Positions 44,421 to 53,700 of a stretch of DNA of 64,000 nucleotides are shown here, one piece after another (within the stretch, counting starts at the first letter, position 1; each line of letters starts with the position of its first letter). The notes under the pieces are model-generated. The model did not search any database. It worked only from the letters and a program-made list of their open reading frames with translations, and was not told the DNA's origin. Both the position numbers and the translations under genes were made by a program. Origin of the DNA: Siccirubricoccus phaeus (GTDB lineage Bacteria > Pseudomonadota > Alphaproteobacteria > Acetobacterales > Acetobacteraceae); NCBI RefSeq assembly GCF_008360935.1, contig NZ_SRXO01000025.1, positions 31,174-95,173 on the forward strand. Direction: 5' to 3'.

Positions 44421-44803
44421 GTTCGGGTAAACCACGCCGGATCAAAGGGGAAGGGTGAAGGGGCCGCCCGGGTGTCCCAAGCGGAGGCTCCGCCCGCACT
44501 CCGCCAGGGGACTGAACCAGCCCCTGGACCCCGGTGCGCAGGCCTTGCGTCCGGCGGTTGAAACCGCGACCCGCGGCAGGCCGCTGATACCTCCGGCAGG
44601 AAATCGTGACCGGCCCGGCGGGGGCGGGCTGCGACAGCGGCAGGTGCAAGGGGGCTTGCTTTGCCCGGATTCTCCGCCTAGGCCCCCGCCGAGTTCCGTG
44701 TTAACCCCGCCGCCCGCCCTCGGCAGCCGCTGATGGCGCAATTTCCGGCGTCCGGGCGTTGGGGAGACCGGGGGACGCGCCGCAGCATGGAGACTGGCAG
44801 CCG
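44421..44803. other. 383-base intergenic region before acpP
   Basis: No gene is supported. The first part (44480-44545) belongs to the GC-palindrome family (GGCTCCGCCCGC, AGGGGACTGAACCAGCCCCT). The second part should carry the acpP promoter; TTGCTT at about 44659 with TAGGCC 17 bases on is a weak candidate. Expression of acpP must be high, but no perfect promoter is visible. Confidence 0.4.
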
Positions 44804-45040
44804 ATGAGCGAGACCGCCGAGAAGGTAAAGAAGATCGTCGTCGAACACCTCGGCGTGGATGAAGCCAAGGTGACCGAGGACGCCTCCTTCATCGACGATC
44901 TGGGCGCCGACAGCCTCGACACTGTCGAGCTGGTCATGGCCTTCGAGGAGGCCTTCGGGGTGGAAATCCCGGATGACGCGGCGGAGAAGATCACCACCGT
45001 GAAGGATGCGATCGCCTATATCGAAAGCCAGAAGGGCTGA
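44804..45040 (+). CDS. acpP: Acyl carrier protein
   Basis: A 78-residue acidic protein, [20 protein letters not shown]. The phosphopantetheine attachment site is Ser37 in [13 protein letters not shown], flanked by the typical four helices. It carries growing fatty-acyl chains in the cytoplasm. It is followed by fabF 89 bp downstream, the usual order; fabD and fabG, often upstream, are not adjacent here. Confidence 0.98.
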   Translation: MSETAEKVKKIVVEHLGVDEAKVTEDASFIDDLGADSLDTVELVMAFEEAFGVEIPDDAAEKITTVKDAIAYIESQKG

Positions 45041-45129
45041 GGTCCAGGCGCGCAGGCCGGGCCAGGCCAGGCCGGCGCGCCGTAGGACCCGATAGAGCGG
45101 TCCCAGGGGAAGAGACGGAGAGGCCAAGC

Positions 45130-46410
45130 GTGTTCCCGAATGGCGCCGCGCCGCGGCGGGTTGTTGTCACCGGCATGGGTATTGCCAGCCCCCTCGGGCT
45201 CGGCGTGGAACATGTGTGGAAGCGCCTGCTGGCGGGGGAAAGCGGCATCTCCGCCATCCAGGCCTTCGACGTGACGGAGCTGCCGGCGAAGATCGCCGGC
45301 CAGGTGCCGGCCGGCACGAAGGCGACGGGCGGCCTCGACCTGAACGAATGGATCCCGGTCAAGGACCAGAAGAAGATGGACCGCTTCATCCAGCTCGCGC
45401 TCGTCGCGGCGGCGGAAGCGGTGGAGGATAGCGGCTGGCTGCCGGAGGAGGAGGAGGATCGCGCCGCGACCGGCGTGATGATCGGCTCCGGCATCGGCGG
45501 GCTCACCACGATCTACGACGCCTCCCAGCTCGTCGCCTCCGGCCGGGCGCGGCGGCTTTCCCCCTTCTTCATCCCCTCGGCGCTGATCAACCTGGCCTCC
45601 GGCCACGTCTCCATCCGCTACGGCTTCAAGGGGCCCAACCATTCCGTCGTCACCGCCTGCGCCACCGGCGTGCATGCGCTGGGCGACGCGGCGCGGCTGA
45701 TCGCCTTCGGCGATGCCGAGGTGATGGTGGCGGGCGGCGCCGAGGCGGCGGTGTGCGAGCTGGGCATGGCCGGCTTCTGCGCCTCCCGCGCCCTCAGCAC
45801 GGCCTTCAACGACACGCCCGAGGCGGCCTCCCGCCCCTGGTCCGAGGATCGCGACGGCTTCGTCATGGGCGAGGGCGCCGGCGTCTGCGTGCTGGAAGAA
45901 TACGAGCACGCGAAGAATCGCGGCGCGAAGATCTACGCCGAGGTGATCGGCTACGGCATGTCCGGCGACGCCCACCACATCACCGCCCCGCCGGAGGATG
46001 GCAGCGGCGCCTTCCGTTCCATGCGCGCCGCCCTGCGCAGCGCCGGGGTGGCGCCGGAGCAGGTGCAGTACGTGAACGCGCACGGCACCTCCACCTTCGC
46101 CGATGACGTGGAACTCGGCGCGGTGGAGCGGCTTTGGGGCGATGCTGCTTCGGGGCTCGCCATGTCCTCCACCAAATCCGCCATCGGCCATCTGCTCGGC
46201 GCCGCCGGCGCGGTGGAAGGCATCTTCTCCATCCTGGCGATCCGCGACCAGGTGGCGCCGCCGACCCTGAACCTCGACCGGCCCTCGCGCGAGACGCCGA
46301 TCGACCGCGTCGCCAAGGTGGCGCAGGAGCGGAAGATCAAGGTCGCCCTCTCCAACAGCTTCGGCTTCGGCGGCACCAACGCCAGCATCGTCTTCCGCGC
46401 GGTGCCTTGA
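45130..46410 (+). CDS. fabF: 3-oxoacyl-[acyl-carrier-protein] synthase II
   Basis: A 426-residue KAS II condensing enzyme. The GTG start at 45130 (VFPNGAAPRRVVVTGMG) follows GGAGAGGCC. Active-site residues are Cys177 (VTACATG), His318 (NAHGTST), Lys349 and His354 (TKSAIGHLLGAAG). It condenses malonyl-ACP with acyl-ACP during chain elongation. It follows acpP and its stop overlaps the TTG of mltG. Confidence 0.97.
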   Translation: MFPNGAAPRRVVVTGMGIASPLGLGVEHVWKRLLAGESGISAIQAFDVTELPAKIAGQVPAGTKATGGLDLNEWIPVKDQKKMDRFIQLALVAAAEAVEDSGWLPEEEEDRAATGVMIGSGIGGLTTIYDASQLVASGRARRLSPFFIPSALINLASGHVSIRYGFKGPNHSVVTACATGVHALGDAARLIAFGDAEVMVAGGAEAAVCELGMAGFCASRALSTAFNDTPEAASRPWSEDRDGFVMGEGAGVCVLEEYEHAKNRGAKIYAEVIGYGMSGDAHHITAPPEDGSGAFRSMRAALRSAGVAPEQVQYVNAHGTSTFADDVELGAVERLWGDAASGLAMSSTKSAIGHLLGAAGAVEGIFSILAIRDQVAPPTLNLDRPSRETPIDRVAKVAQERKIKVALSNSFGFGGTNASIVFRAVP

Positions 46411-47417
46411 GGGCGGGGCCGGGGCGCAGGCTGCTCCGCTGGCTGGGCGGCACGGCACTCGCCCTGGCGGTGCTGGCCGGCCTCGGCGCCTGGCAGGCGC
46501 AGCGGATCTACCGCGCCCCCGGGCCGCTCGCCGCGCCGGCCCAGCTCGTCATCCCGCGCGGCGGGGCGGACCGCATCGCCGCGCTGCTGGCGGAGGCGGG
46601 GGTGATCCGCGATCCGCGTGCCTTCCTGGCGGCGGCCTGGTGGAGCCAGGCGGCGGGGCCGCTGCGGGCGGCGGAATTCGCCTTCCCGCCCGGCGCGTCG
46701 CTCGCCGAGGTGCTGGACATCCTTCGCACCGCCCGCCCGGTGCAGCGCCGGCTGACCATTCCGGAAGGGCTGACCGCCAGGCAGATCCTGGCGCTGGTGG
46801 AGGCGGCGGAAGGGCTGGCGGGCCCGGTCGCCCTGCCGGCCGAGGGCAGCATCCTGCCGCAGACCTATGCCTATCAATGGGGCGATGACCGCGTCACGCT
46901 GCTGCGGCGGGCGGAGGTGGCGATGACCGCTGCCCTGACCGAAGCCTGGGCCGAGCGCGCCGAGGGCCTGCCCCTGGCCAGCCCGCGGGAGGCGCTGATC
47001 CTCGCTTCCATCGTCGAGCGGGAGACGGCGGTGGCGGCGGAGCGGCCGCGCATCGCCGCCGTCTTCCTCAACCGGCTGAAGCGCAACATGCCGCTGCAAT
47101 CCGACCCCACCGTGGCCTATGCGGCGGCCGAGGGCGGGGTGCTGGAGCGCCGGCTGAGCCGCGCCGATCTGGAGCTGGACAGCCCCTTCAACACCTACCG
47201 CAACCGCGGCCTGCCGCCGGCGCCGATCGCCGCGCCCGGGCTGGCCTCGTTGCGCGCCGTGCTGCGGCCGGCGGAGAGCGACGAGCTGTATTTCGTCGCC
47301 GATGGCAGCGGCGGCCACGCCTTCGCCCGGACGCTGGAGGAGCATAACCGCAACGTGGCGCGATGGCGCGAGGTGGAGCGGAAGAGGGCGGAGAATCCGC
47401 AGCCGGTGGCGAGGTAG
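46407..47417 (+). CDS. mltG: Endolytic murein transglycosylase MltG
   Basis: A 336-residue YceG-like lytic transglycosylase. The start is taken as TTG 46407 overlapping the fabF stop (TTGA); no other in-frame start precedes the single membrane segment (GGTALALAVLAGLGAW). A LysM-like region follows (LVIPRGGADRIAALLAEAGVI). The catalytic domain has ILASIVERETAV with the Glu, AAVFLNRLKRNMPLQSDPTVAYA and SPFNTYRNRGLPPAPIAAPG. It cleaves nascent glycan strands. The acpP-fabF-mltG order is common in alphaproteobacteria. Confidence 0.95.
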   Translation: MRAGPGRRLLRWLGGTALALAVLAGLGAWQAQRIYRAPGPLAAPAQLVIPRGGADRIAALLAEAGVIRDPRAFLAAAWWSQAAGPLRAAEFAFPPGASLAEVLDILRTARPVQRRLTIPEGLTARQILALVEAAEGLAGPVALPAEGSILPQTYAYQWGDDRVTLLRRAEVAMTAALTEAWAERAEGLPLASPREALILASIVERETAVAAERPRIAAVFLNRLKRNMPLQSDPTVAYAAAEGGVLERRLSRADLELDSPFNTYRNRGLPPAPIAAPGLASLRAVLRPAESDELYFVADGSGGHAFARTLEEHNRNVARWREVERKRAENPQPVAR

Positions 47418-47640
47418 GGGGCTTCGCCCCCCGACCCCCCGGCAGGGGGCGCTGCCCCTTGCACCCCGCCGGGGCCAAGGCTTGGCCCCGGACCCCGCCG
47501 GAGTCGGCCGTTTGAACCGTTGTGCGGAAAGACTCAGGGCAGGGCCCCCGGGGAGGCGTTGCCGGCAGGGCCGGCAACCCCGGCCGGCGGAGGTATAGGA
47601 TCGCGGGCACTGCCCGCGATGGGCCTCCTGCCAGGCATCA
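47417..47640. repeat. GC-rich palindromic intergenic repeats after mltG
   Basis: GGGGGCTTCGCCCCC directly overlaps the mltG stop end. Then a block shared with 22390-22460 follows, then a block (TCGCGGGCACTGCCCGCGA, GGGCCTCCTGCC) shared with 33818-33862. So this region combines two members found singly elsewhere in the window. A T-rich CATCATTTTTCCC at 47635 could complete a terminator. Confidence 0.65.
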
Positions 47641-47649
47641 TTTTTCCCA

Positions 47650-47691
47650 GAGCAAGAAATCCAGGCGATCCCGCCTGATCGGAGATTGCTC
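47650..47691 (-). repeat. Module E, copy 3 (reverse)
   Basis: Read on the minus strand, it starts GAGCAATCTCCGATCAGG and ends ATTTCTTGCTCT, matching the copy at 60970. It joins module A at a CCAG in place of CTAG, suggesting point decay of the junction. Confidence 0.65.
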
Positions 47692-47811
47692 CAGTGTCCT
47701 GCCTGCGAAGTTTGCTGGAATTCCGGCGAATGCCGCAGACAAGCAGGCCACTGAAAACAAGGTCAGTGGCCCGAGAACGAAATCCGCAGGACTGCGGAAT
47801 CGGAACACTAG
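47691..47811 (+). repeat. CTAG-type module A, copy 4
   Basis: A 121-base forward copy: AGTGTCCTGCC, GCTGGAATTCCGGC, AGGCCACTGAAAACAAGG, AATCCGCAGGACTGCGGAAT, AACACTAG. It shares its terminal CTAG with module B. Confidence 0.85.
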
Positions 47812-47914
47812 AGCGGTTTCACGCTGACTGTGCAGCGCGAAACCGCTCTAGCGTATGGATTGTAGAGCAGCTTCACGCCTCGGGGCGATGCCGCCCTCCG
47901 GCGATCTGCTCTAG
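47808..47914. repeat. Modules B+C, 107-base composite repeat, copy 2
   Basis: Same 107-base composite as at 36907-37013, including the spacer between B and C (GCGTATGGATT here). It shares CTAG ends with module A upstream and with a further module downstream. Confidence 0.9.
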
Positions 47915-47973
47915 CCTTTTGGTCGCATCTTCCGAGTCGTCCGACGCTTCCGCCGGACTTGAAAATGCTCTAG
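47911..47973. repeat. CTAG-bounded module F, ending at the beta-propeller stop
   Basis: A 63-base segment from CTAGCCTTTTGG to AAAATGCTCTAG. It contains the inverted repeat GTCCGACGCTTCCGCCGGAC. The final CTAG (47970-47973) contains the TAG stop of the minus-strand beta-propeller gene. Confidence 0.65.
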
Positions 47974-48608
47974 GCCCGCTGCGGCCGCCGCACCGCACGC
48001 AGCTTGCCGCCGGTGCCGCCGCCGCAGAAGAACCGCCCCCCGCCATCCGCTTCCAGGCCGGAAATATCGGTTCCCGGCGGCAGGTCGAGATGCTCCAGCG
48101 CCTCCCCGGTGCCGGGGTCGATGCGCAGCAGCGCGCTCTCCTCCCCCTCCCAGCTCCCATGCCAGAGCTCGCCTTCCACCCAGGTCACCCCGGTGACGAC
48201 GCGCTGCGTCTCGATGGTGCGCAGCACGGTGCCGGTCTCGGGGTCGATCCGGTGGATGCGGCGGTTGCGGCACTGCCCAACCCAGAGGCTGCCCTCCGCC
48301 CAGGCCATGCCGGAATACCCGCCCTCGTCCGGCAGCGCCAGGCTGGCCAGCACCTGGCCGGTCGCCGGGTCGATCTTGCGGATCTTCCCCTCGCCGATCT
48401 GGTAGAGGTGCCGCCCGTCGAAGGCGGTGCCCGCCTCGGCCGGCACTTCGATCGCCCGCGCCAGGGCGCCGCTCTCCGGCTCCAGCGCCTGCAGTTGCGG
48501 GCCGGTGGCGAACCAGACAAGGCTTCCGTCGAAGCTGACGCCGTGCACCGGCGGGCTGCCCGGGAAGGGGCCGTATTCGCGCAGGATCTCGGCGGGTTGG
48601 CGCTGCAT
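47970..48608 (-). CDS. Beta-propeller repeat protein (glutamine cyclotransferase/SMP-30-like)
   Basis: A 212-residue protein of repeated blades, MQRQPAEILREYGPFPGSPPVHG at the N-terminus. Recurrent blade motifs are LYQIGEGKIRKIDPATGQVLASL, IHRIDPETGTVLRTIET and LLRIDPGTGEALEHLDLP, with GMAWAEGSLWVG and GVTWVEGELWHG between. No signal peptide, so it is cytoplasmic. The IDP-x-TG pattern is shared by virginiamycin B lyase-like and YncE-like propellers; ligand or enzymatic function is not visible. It lies 35 bp downstream of a large regulator gene on the same strand, so it may be its target or partner. Confidence 0.82.
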   Translation of the reverse strand: MQRQPAEILREYGPFPGSPPVHGVSFDGSLVWFATGPQLQALEPESGALARAIEVPAEAGTAFDGRHLYQIGEGKIRKIDPATGQVLASLALPDEGGYSGMAWAEGSLWVGQCRNRRIHRIDPETGTVLRTIETQRVVTGVTWVEGELWHGSWEGEESALLRIDPGTGEALEHLDLPPGTDISGLEADGGGRFFCGGGTGGKLRAVRRPQRA

Positions 48609-48643
48609 CTTCTGCTCCTCCTCGTCTTGGGATGGGGCGGAGC

Positions 48644-49861
48644 CTAGCCACCCGGCCAGAGGCCCGGGAGCAACAAGCCTGGCGTGACTCCCGGCAGGGG
48701 CTGCGCCAGCCAGCGCCGGGCGGGGCCACGGCCGAAGCCCTGCACCTTCCCCGCCGTCGCCAGCGCCTCCAGCGCCCGCTGCAGGCTGCGCTGGCTGGTG
48801 CCGAGGGCCAGCGCCAGGGCGGAACTGGACCAGGCCTCGCCATCCGCCAGCAGGGCCAGCACGGCGGCATGCGGCTCCTCCGCCGGGCGGGCCAGCACCA
48901 GTATGTCCGCTGCCTGTCGCGGCGCCATGGCGAAGCCGCGCGGCGTGGCGCCGATGCGGGCCAGCGGGCGCAGCGCCGCGCGCAGCCGGCCGATCTCCAC
49001 GCGCAGCCGGGCGCGGTGCGATTCATCCGCCTCCCGCGCCCGGAAGGCCTGGCGGATCAGCGCCTCCCGCGGCGCGTCGCCGGGCCAGGCCTCGCCCAGC
49101 GCCCGGGCCAGGGCGAAGAGGACCGGGCGGCGGGCGAGGGAGATGTTCCGTTCCCCCTCGCAGACCAGGTGACGGCAGGCATCCACCACCAGCGCGCCGG
49201 AGCCGAGCAGGCGCTCCACCTCGGCGAGGCGCAGCAGGCGGGGCTCGGGCCCGGCCAGGCGCGCCGCCGGGGCGTCCAGCAGCCGGGCGGCGGCTTCCAC
49301 CTCCGCGGTCAGGGCCGGAATGGCGGCGACGTGCGCCGCCGCCCGGGCCCGCAGCAGCGCCGCCGCCGCCGCCCCGGCCTGCAGCCCGCGCAGCGCGATG
49401 CCCGCCCGCACCAGCGCCCGCGCCGCCTCCAGCGCCGGCGGCAGGGCGGCGCGGCCGGCGCTGCCCAGCGCCTGCCCTGCCGCCTCCGGCCGGCCGAGCA
49501 GCAGCAGGTGGCGCGCTTCCAGGATGCGGGCGTGCTGGGCGTTGGCCTGGTCCCCCGCGGCTTCCAGCACCGCCCGGGCGGCAGCGAGATGCCGCGGTAC
49601 CCAGCCGAGTTCGCGGCTGGCCAGCGCCACCTCCGCCTCGGCCAGCAGGCAGCGGGCGCGCGCCACCGCCTCCCGCGCGCCGAAGCGGCGCTGCGCTTCC
49701 CGCAGCAGCGCCCGGGCGCGGGGATATTCGCCGAGTTGGGCCAGGGCGATGCCGCGCAGCGCCAGGGCCGGCGCATCCTGCCGCAGCGCGACGCGGTTCA
49801 GCGCGGCCAGCGGGTCGCCGGCGGCCAGCGCCCGCGCTGCGGCGACGATCAGCGCATTCAT
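48644..49861 (-). CDS. Large transcriptional regulator with two winged-helix domains and TPR-like N-terminus
   Basis: A 405-residue protein. Residues 1-200 are Ala/Leu-rich repeated helices like TPRs (ALALRGIALAQLGEYPRARALLREAQRRF). Residues about 222-314 form an OmpR/SARP-like winged helix (VDACRHLVCEGERNISLARRP, then PREALIRQAF, RLRVEIGRLRAALRPLARI, ATPRGFAM). Residues about 333-386 form a second HTH (VLALLADGEAWSSSALALALGTSQRSLQRALEAL). The order is unusual, with the sensor-like repeats before the DNA-binding parts. It is followed by the beta-propeller gene. A role as its regulator is inferred from the pairing. Confidence 0.75.
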   Translation of the reverse strand: MNALIVAAARALAAGDPLAALNRVALRQDAPALALRGIALAQLGEYPRARALLREAQRRFGAREAVARARCLLAEAEVALASRELGWVPRHLAAARAVLEAAGDQANAQHARILEARHLLLLGRPEAAGQALGSAGRAALPPALEAARALVRAGIALRGLQAGAAAAALLRARAAAHVAAIPALTAEVEAAARLLDAPAARLAGPEPRLLRLAEVERLLGSGALVVDACRHLVCEGERNISLARRPVLFALARALGEAWPGDAPREALIRQAFRAREADESHRARLRVEIGRLRAALRPLARIGATPRGFAMAPRQAADILVLARPAEEPHAAVLALLADGEAWSSSALALALGTSQRSLQRALEALATAGKVQGFGRGPARRWLAQPLPGVTPGLLLPGLWPGG

Positions 49862-50215
49862 CGGGGTCCCGCCAGATTTGTCACTCCGGGCCGGCCTGGC
49901 CCCGGGGGCATCCTAGTGGCCCGATCCCGAAGTCCTGCGGATTTCGGGATCGGGCCACCAGCTTGTGTTTTCAGCGGCCTGCCTGTCCGCTGCGTTCGCT
50001 GGAAACCCAGCGAACTTCGCGGGCAGGACACTGGCCTGCGGCCGGCCCGGTATCACGCCCAGGCCGTGATTGCCGGCGCAAGGCCGTCTGGAGCCGCATC
50101 GGCCCGACACGGTCAGGCCGATGCGGCTCGGGGCGCGATCGCCCGAAGCGTCCCCGCCGAAAGCGTGACGCAGGCGGCCAGCCGGAACCGGCCACCGGCC
50201 AGGAGGAGAGAGCGG
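49862..50215. other. Intergenic region with module A; promoters of regulator and small membrane protein
   Basis: A 354-base divergent region. Module A copy 5 occupies 49913-50034. The remaining bases hold no gene; GGCCGATGCGGCTCGGG near 50115 and CGGGCCGGCCTGGCCCCG near 49888 are GC-rich stems. AGGAGGAGAG at 50201 is the ribosome site of the next gene. Confidence 0.45.
49913..50034 (-). repeat. CTAG-type module A, copy 5
   Basis: A 122-base reverse copy: CTAGTGGCCCGATCC, CGAAGTCCTGCGGATTTCGG, TTTTCAGCGGCCTGC, TTCGCTGGAAACCCAGCGAA, GGCAGGACACTGG. The far end has CTGG instead of CTAG. It stands alone, without B or C modules. Confidence 0.85.
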
Positions 50216-50572
50216 ATGCCGCAGCAGAGGGAGTCACGGGAGGAGAGGCTGGCGGAGCGGCCCGCCTCGCCGGCGGCGGGGGGCGGCGCCGCGCTGCTCC
50301 GCCGTGCCGCGGATGGGCTGGGCCTGGCCGCCGCGCCCGGCTTCGCCCTGATGGCGCTGCTGGCGGCGGCGCCCGGGCCGGCGGCGGCGCTGTGCGGCGG
50401 GGCCATGGCTTCCCCGCTGCAGGGCATGGCGGCGATGTACCTGCTGATGAGCCTGGTGCATGCCGCGCCCTGGCTGCGGCTGCTGGCCCGGCGCCGGGGC
50501 GGCGCGGCCAGGCCCGGAACGCGCGCGGGTCCGCGCCGGCCGGCGCAGGCGGCCCAGGGCCGCATGGCCTGA
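50216..50572 (+). CDS. Small hypothetical membrane protein
   Basis: A 118-residue protein, MPQQRESREERLAERPASPA, starting after a perfect AGGAGGAG. Two hydrophobic segments (GLGLAAAPGFALMALLAAAPGPAAA and GMAAMYLLMSLVHAAPWLRLL) flank a short loop, and the C-terminus is Arg-rich (cytoplasmic by the positive-inside rule). I do not recognise the family. The strong ribosome site and codon pattern make it a likely real gene. It converges with the giant autotransporter. Confidence 0.7.
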   Translation: MPQQRESREERLAERPASPAAGGGAALLRRAADGLGLAAAPGFALMALLAAAPGPAAALCGGAMASPLQGMAAMYLLMSLVHAAPWLRLLARRRGGAARPGTRAGPRRPAQAAQGRMA

Positions 50573-50685
50573 GGCCACAGCACGATCGGCTGGGGCTGAC
50601 CCCTCGATCAGGCATGGGGCCGGAGCGGGAGGCGCGAGCGAAGGCGGGCGCATCACGCCATCAGGCGTCGCAGCCGGCGCGGGAC

Positions 50686-50722
50686 CGCAAAAGAATCGGG
50701 GCCGGCCGCATGGGCCGGCCCC
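50686..50722 (-). terminator. Intrinsic terminator of the autotransporter gene
   Basis: On the minus strand, GGGGCCGGCC and GGCCGGCCCC form a 10-bp stem with a 5-base loop (50698-50722). A T-rich run ATTCTTTTG follows. It lies about 50 bases past the autotransporter stop. A second GC stem (GGGCCGGC/GCCGGCCC) sits at 50741-50762. Confidence 0.75.
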
Positions 50723-50773
50723 GAAAGCCGCAACTCCGGGCCGGCGCCATGGCCGGCCCGAACCTCGCGGCGC

Positions 50774-53700
50774 CTACCAGCGGTAGCTGACGCCCGCCGT
50801 CACGCTGTGGTCCGTCTGGTGGGACCGCAGGTCGCCGCCATAGGCGATGAAGGCGGTCCCGCCCCCCGGCATGCTGAGATCCAGCCCGACGCCGAGCACC
50901 ACGCCATCCCGCCCCACCTTCGCCGTCTGCGCCCGCATCGGCGCGCCCGGCGCGCCCTGGAAGCTGGACGTGGTGGTGAAGTCGGTATCGCCGAACTCCC
51001 GCGCGTAGAAGAGCTTGGCGCTGGGCGCCAGGCGCCAGCCCTCGTTCAGCGCCAGGCTCGTGCTGGCGCGGAAGCCCAGCAGGGTGCGGGTGCTGGTGCC
51101 GGTGGCGGAGCGGACGGAGAGGTTCAGCAGTCCCGCATCCTTCTCATTCACCGAGTTGCGGCTCTGGCTGTCCACCCGGATGCCGGCGGTGGGCAGCACC
51201 TGCCACCCCGCCACCTCATGCCGCGTGCCGAAGCTGACGGCGCCATTCACCCCGAGGCCGGAGGCATTGCTGCGTGCCGTGGTCCGGAACGCGCCGAGGT
51301 TGCGGTGCACGCTGGTCTCCGAGACCGAGCCGCCGAGCTGCGCATCGGCCCAGAGATCCTCGTTCACCCAGCTCCCCTGCAGGCCGAGATGGACCAGGTC
51401 CACATCCGCCTTGCCGCCGGTGCTGCCGGAGGTGACGTGCATGCCGCTGTAGCCGATGGCCGCCCCGACCTCCATGCCGGCCCCCAGCCGCAGCGCCGCG
51501 CCGCCGGCGAAGCCGCCGCCGGAGCTGTTGGCCGCGGTGTTGCCGGTGGCGGAGACGCGCTGGCTGCCACCAAGCCCCGCCGCCCAGAGGGTGAGGCGCC
51601 CATCCGGCGTCGCCGCCTGGTTGCCGGCGCCCCTGCCATGGCCGCGCCGCGCCGCCGCCTGGTCCGCCACCACCGTGCTGAACTGGCCGGAGGCGGTGAG
51701 GCTGCCGCGGAGAGCGTCGCCATAGACCGTGCCGGCGAGCCGGTTCATCGTCGAAGGCAGCGCCTCCGCCGGCAGGGCGAAGAGGATGCCGAGCGTCGCC
51801 GTCCGTTCGGCATCGGCGCGCAGCCCGGGCAGCGGCCGCAGCGCATCCAGGCCGAGGCCGGTCTGCTTCTGGTTCGGCGTCTGCGCCATGCCCATGGCGC
51901 CGAGATCGGCATAGCTCGCCGGCGTCACGTAGAGGGTGAGGGCGTTCGTCGTGTAGAGCGCGTCGAACCGCGTTCCGGCCGCCAGCCCGTCCGTGGGCTG
52001 GGTGAGGCCGGAGAAGCTGCCGGCCACGCCGCCGCCCGCCTCCACCACGGCGAAGGCGCGGCCGACCGGCGGGGTGTAGCTGTTGTTCGCCTCCCCGGTG
52101 ATGCCGCGCAGCCGCGGCGCCAGGGTGCCGCCGGCGGTGAAGCTGCCGCCGGTGACCACCACCCGGTCGAAGTTGCCGGCGCCATTGCCGGTGCCGGTGC
52201 CGTCGATGTCGAGCGCCAGGGTGGCGGTGGTGCCGAGCACCACATTGTCGGTGAAGGTGAGGGTGCCGGGGCTGTCGCCCGGGGAGACGTTGCCCTGGAT
52301 GGTGGTCGGCGTGGTGATGGTGCCGGTGCCGTGCAGGCTGGAATCGCCCAGCACCACCAGCCCGGTGGAGTCGAGGATGATGGAGCCGGTGACGGTGGTG
52401 GAGCCGGTGAAGACGCTGGTCGCCGTCTGCCCGTCCGGGGTCACCTGATAGACATTGCCGTTCAGCGTCACGGCATGGCCGCTGGTGTCCATATGGCCGT
52501 TCGTCTCGATGATGACGGTGCGGTCCATGGCGAAGCTGGCGGTCGCCTGCAGCGTGCCGTTGCGCAGCACCAGGCTGCCGGCGCTGGCGCCGAGGGCGGC
52601 GTCCGAGCCGATGACGAGGGTGGTGCCGCCGATCACCAGCGTGCCGCCGGCATAGGTGTTGGTGCCCGTCAGCGCCAGGGTGCCGCCGCCATCCGCCACC
52701 AGCCCGCCGCTGCCGGAGATGGTGCCGGAGAGGGAGATGGTCCGCAGCGCCGTGTCGAAGGTGCCGCTGCCCGAGAGGCTGATGGGCCGGGCGGAGACGA
52801 GGCCCTGCGGCGTCACCAGCCTTGCGTCGTTCAGGGCCAGGCCGCCGCCCGCCGCGCCCAGCGCCGCATCCCCGCTCACGATGAGGATGGCGTTGCTGAC
52901 GCTGGTGCCGCCGGAGAAGAGGCTGCTGCCGGTCAGCGCCAGGGTGCCGCCGGTCAGCGCCAGCCCGCCGGTGCCGGAGATGGCGCCGGCGAAGCTGTCC
53001 GCCGCGTTGGTGATGGTGAGGGTGCGGGCGCCGAGCTCCACCCCGCCGCTGCCGGAGAGGGTGGCGATGGCGGCGCCGGCGCTGGTGTCGCCGATGCGCA
53101 GCGTGCCCTCATTCACCACCCCGGCGGAGCTGGCGATGCTGCCGGCGCCGCTGAGGGCGAGGATGGCGCCGCTGTTGATGCTGGTGGTGCCGGTATAGGT
53201 GTTGAGGCCCGCCAGGGTCTGGGTGCCGCCGGTGACGGCGAGGCTGCCGCTGCCGGCGATGCCGCCCGCGAAGCTGGTGGATCCGTTGGTGATGGCGAGC
53301 GGCTTCGCTCCGAGCAGCACGCTGCCGCTGCCGGACAGCGTGGTGATGGCGGCGCCGTTGCCGGTGCCGTCGATGCGGAAGATGCCGTCGGCCGCCACTT
53401 CGGCTGAACTGGCGATGCTGCCCGTGCCGGTCAGCGCCAGGGTGGCGCCGGCGCCGATGCTGGTGCGGCCGGTATAGGTGTTGGCCCCGCTCAGCCCCTG
53501 GCCGCCACCGGAGACCGTCAGCCCGCCCGTGCCGGCGATGCTGCCGGCGAAGCCGGTGGAGCCGTTGGTGATGGCGAGGGTCTGCCCCCCGAGCGCCACG
53601 GCGCCGGTGCCGGAGAGAGTGATGATGCTGGCGCCGGCGCTGGTGCCCTCGATGCTGAAGGTGCCGAAATTCGCCACCTCCGCCGATTGCGCGATGCTGC

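Noticed and set aside
42717..44435. 572-codon minus-strand frame opposite the chemoreceptor
   Set aside because: The plus strand has HAMP and the chemoreceptor hairpin tip; the minus frame is a GC-driven shadow.
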